NCBI GenBank assembly: GCA_008704415.1
Contig: VXIS01000379.1
Span: 1-42,799 of the forward strand
Reading direction: 5' to 3'
Length of the DNA stretch: 42,799 nt
From: Sphaerosporella brunnea
Lineage: Eukaryota > Ascomycota > Pezizomycetes > Pezizales > Pyronemataceae
The translations under genes were made by a program, and so were the position numbers. This document shows, piece after piece, positions 40,370-42,799 of this stretch (position 1 is the first letter of the stretch; every line of letters begins with the position of its first letter). Under the pieces are notes generated by a model. That model saw only the letters and a program-made list of their open reading frames with translations. It ran no database searches and had not been told where the DNA came from.

Positions 40370-40510
40370 ATACCGCGAGTGCATGTTTTGCCGATGAACT
40401 CCGGCCTCCCACCCTCCCCCAGCTTCTTTCTCGAGCGCGACAGTGTAACGGCGGCGGCGGCCGGGAACCGACAGGAGGAGGTATTCGTGTACAGGAGGGC
40501 GGGGACGGGG
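40370..40510 (-). repeat. minisatellite module B, distal block
   Basis: On the plus strand this block has AGTGTAACGGC, CCGGGAACCGAC, GTATTCGTGTACAGG and GGGCGGGGACGG, matching in order the block at 34280-34362 of module A (GGTGTAACGGC, GGGAACAGACC, GTATTCGTGGATAGACAGG, GGGCGGGGACG). A partial satellite B copy adjoins it (CCGCGAGTGCATGTTTTGCC). Confidence 0.5.
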
Positions 40511-40514
40511 ACGG

Positions 40515-40917
40515 GTCGGGGGCGGTGATGCGTCGGGGGCGGTGATGGGTCAGAACGGTGATGGGTCAGAACGGTGATGGGTCGGAACGGTGATGGGACG
40601 GAACGGTGATGGGACGGAACGGTGATAGGATGGAACGGTGATAGGATGGAACGCTGATGGGACGGAACGGTGATGGGACGGAACGGTGATGGGTCGGAAC
40701 GGTAATGGGTTGAAACGCTGATGGGTCGGAACGGTAATGGGTTGGAACGCTGATGGGTCCGAACGGTGATGGGTCGGAACGCTGATGGGTTGAAACGCTG
40801 ATGGGTCGGAACGGTAATGGGTTGGAACGCTGATGGGTCCGAACGCTGATGGGTCCGAACGGTGATGGGTCGGAACGGTAATGGGTCGGAACGCTGATGG
40901 GTTGGAACGCCGATGGG
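40515..40917 (+). repeat. 16-bp minisatellite array, forward
   Basis: About 25 copies of a 16-bp unit, GATGGGTCGGAACGGT, with variants (GGACGG, GGTTGG, GGTCCG; CGGT or CGCT). Because 16 is not a multiple of 3, all three frames stay open and each gives the same 16-residue period, so the 227-codon minus-strand frame 40252-40935 is a by-product of the repeat. Confidence 0.93.
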
Positions 40918-41177
40918 GTCGAGCAGTGTTGGCATCGCGCGTTCTGAGGGCCATCAGGAGAATTGCTGGGCCTAAAACCCCGCAGAAAATTTTTTTCCTC
41001 AGAGGGCAGAGGTTGTTAGGCGATGATTGGAAAATCAGGTTGTGGCGCGCCAGGATCTGGGGTATTTAATAGGGCCTTCCCATCCACTTTGCTGGTTTCC
41101 TTTCCTTTCCTGCTTTTTACCTTCAACCTTGGTGCAATATTGGGCTGTTGTGTGAGTCCTCGACTCGCTTTCGTATC
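40918..41177 (+). other. spacer between inverted arrays, TATA-like leader
   Basis: About 260 bp between the two 16-bp arrays. It contains GGGGTATTTAATAGGGCC (41060-41077) and TCCACTTTGCTG, matching the leader of module A, then CCTTTCC runs. An ATG at 41023 opens a 239-codon frame with a hydrophobic segment (STLLVSFPFLLFTFNLGAIL) that then enters the downstream array; the TATA-like site lies inside that frame, so transcription and translation starts disagree. Confidence 0.4.
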
Positions 41178-41561
41178 CATCACCGTTCCGACCCATCAGC
41201 GTTCCAACCCATTACCGTTCCAACCCATCAGCGTTCCGACCCATGACCGTTCCAACCCATCAGCGTTTCGACCCATTACCGTTCCAACCCATCAGCGTTC
41301 CGACCCAGTACCGTTCCGACCCATCAGCGTTCCGACCCATTACCGTTCCGACCCATCAGCGTTTCGACCCATTACCGTTCCAACCCATCAGCGTTCCGAC
41401 CCATTACCGTTCCGACCCATCAGCGTTTCAACCCATTACCGTTCCGACCCATCAGTGTTCCAACCCATCACCGTTCCATCCCATCACCGTTCCAACCCTT
41501 CAGCGTTCCGACCCATTACCGTTCCGACCCATCAGCGTTTCGACCCATCAGCGTTCCGACC
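41178..41561 (-). repeat. 16-bp minisatellite array, inverted
   Basis: About 24 copies of the reverse complement of the unit in 40515-40917 (ACCGTTCCGACCCATC-type). The array ends in a run of C (41560-41568). Together the two arrays form an inverted repeat with ~390-bp arms. Confidence 0.93.
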
Positions 41562-42799
41562 CCCCCCCCATTACCATTACCTTCCTTCCCCCCACGCGGT
41601 TAACCCATTCGACTTGCATACTTTGATTGTCAGCCTGCATGGAGCGGCGCGTTTCCCCGCCCGCAAAAACGCATCCCCCTGTGTTTCCCCGCGCCGATCA
41701 ACGCGGTTGCGCGACCAGCTGTTCGCTTGCAAGCCAGAGTAAAAAGAGTCCGGCCTTGTTTTTTTGTTGCGACGCCCGCCGGTCGCACATTGACCGATCC
41801 TCTCAAAACCTCCTGCACTCGTACAAACCAAACTGAAAAATCACCACCAAGTGCTGTGGCGGCGGGGTCATACCCCGCTCCCGATTTGAGTCCCCCCCCT
41901 ACCTCCGGGAGGTGAGGTAATCATCCGAATCAATGTTATCATCCGCGTGCCGACCTTCCCGTGTCCGCCGCCGCCACCCGCCAAAGGGGAAAAATACCCA
42001 TCAGGCCTAACCAACTTCCCATAGGTATGTACTTGCTGCCATCGTTTGCATCTACCAGTGAGTTCTTCGGCATCTGGGTGGCGAGGGTTTTTTGTTTGTG
42101 GCAGGCGCAATGGAAGCTATCCTGGATGCATCGGGGGTGGGAGGGGAACGTGCAAAAGCGTCACGAAGACGTTCAGAAAGTAGATTAGTGTTATTGCTTC
42201 AAAACACCGAAAACTACCATCCCCCCATGTTATTGTTGGCAATAAGTTATTGGTCGGCCACCCCCCGGACTTGCCTTTCCGCGGCAACGGTTGTGGCAAT
42301 TCACGGAACGAATGCCGATGGGGTGTGTCACTCTACCTGTTTGATGGATTGCTACGAAGCCGCCGCCGCTCATTTGCATGCAGTCCGCCCGGCACGCACT
42401 GGTTGGTGTGGGGCGCGCTGCGTCTGGTTGACGATGATTCGGAAGGCGGTGGTCTCGGGTTATTCGGGATTGGTGCCGCTGATGATTTGTCGTTTTGGAG
42501 CGGTATCGCAGACCCCGCATCATTACTGACGCCATCCCGGCGTTCAACGGCGTCAACGTCATGCCGAATCAAGGTGGATGGTGATCCAACTTGTACCGAG
42601 TGGTTCCATGATCGATGATGATGATTTGTAGTTGGTGTCCGGTAACTCGTCGATGCCATACTTGTGGTAGTAGTGGTAGTAGTGGTGGTGGTGGTAGTCC
42701 AGCTGGCTCCGTGCGGCGCAGGCGGGGTGTGCGTTTTAGTCGATCGTAAGCCGTCCCGTGGTGGGTTGTGCGTCTTGTTGGTGCATGTAGACGTCACTC
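41562..42799. other. right end of window, no supported gene
   Basis: GC-rich sequence with several overlapping medium ORFs: 42092-42529 and 42250-42618 on the plus strand, and 42333-42797 on the minus strand (poly-Thr from the trinucleotide run). None starts with ATG in a convincing context or shows a domain. The 42250-42618 frame (LYLFDGLLRSRRR, GLFGIGAADDLSFW) looks the most protein-like and could be part of an exon, but I cannot support it. Confidence 0.2.
42612..42700 (+). repeat. trinucleotide-rich simple repeat
   Basis: GATGATGATGATTTG near 42615-42630 and a GTAGTAGTGGTAGTAGTGG-type run at 42664-42699. Confidence 0.85.

Noticed and set aside
40515..41561. CRISPR-like array
   Set aside because: The 16-bp units are contiguous with no spacers; this is a minisatellite.
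42333..42797. A 154-codon minus-strand ORF with poly-Thr
   Set aside because: The poly-Thr run is the trinucleotide repeat read in one frame; no domain, and overlapping frames are equally open.

Overview
This window reads as fungal repeat-rich heterochromatin. I see no single-copy host gene that I can support. The fungal call (about 0.75) rests on two chromodomain Ty3/gypsy retrotransposons, Tad/I-like non-LTR elements whose RNase H follows the reverse transcriptase, small hAT-type nonautonomous elements, and GC-rich minisatellites. A filamentous ascomycete is my best guess, but the phylum is an inference. A subtelomeric or pericentromeric position is plausible but not shown.

Region 1 (1-32545) is one long array of a degenerate tandem satellite (satellite A, period mostly 205-256 bp) broken by mobile elements. 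Units run in one orientation up to base 5968 and in the opposite orientation from 5970 to the end of the array. Around base 5969 lies an almost perfect palindrome (about 1821-10117, arms near 4.15 kb, no real spacer). The insertions, with target-site duplications (TSDs) where I could read them, are: a 337-bp hAT-type MITE (610-946, 8-bp TSD); an 834-bp hAT-like element present once per palindrome arm; a 140-200 bp SINE-like element (TSDs of 7 and 8 bp); LINE-1 (11283-18522, 15-bp TSD), itself split by gypsy-1 (11471-17336, TSD GAAAG); gypsy-2 (19029-27669, TSD CGTGC); and a 5'-truncated LINE-2 (28972-30916, 11-bp TSD). The order of nesting is clear: satellite first, then LINE-1, then gypsy-1 inside LINE-1.

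Coding state of the elements: gypsy-2 has an uninterrupted 1199-codon pol (protease, reverse transcriptase, RNase H, integrase, chromodomain), but its gag has two stops and at least three frameshifts. Gypsy-1 is the reverse: gag is open and ends in an intact zinc knuckle, while pol carries two in-frame TAA codons. LINE-1 keeps only an ORF1-like reading frame plus a 3' tail. LINE-2 keeps only the C-terminal part of ORF2, with stops and lost RNase H residues.

Region 2 (32546-42799) holds many inverted and low-complexity repeats and only weak ORFs. In order: a ~161-172 bp tandem repeat (satellite B) that also occurs inverted; a GC-rich minisatellite module; two small fold-back elements sharing a terminal motif; a second copy of the 339-bp hAT MITE; a compound fold-back element containing a 19-bp hairpin and a third SINE-like copy; two weak minus-strand ORFs, one with a cysteine cluster; and two head-to-head arrays of a 16-bp minisatellite. 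The modules at 34.2-35.0 kb and 40.4-41.6 kb share flanking sequence on both sides (a TATA-like leader and a conserved distal block), so they look like copies of one undescribed repeat family. No rRNA, tRNA or CRISPR feature was seen.
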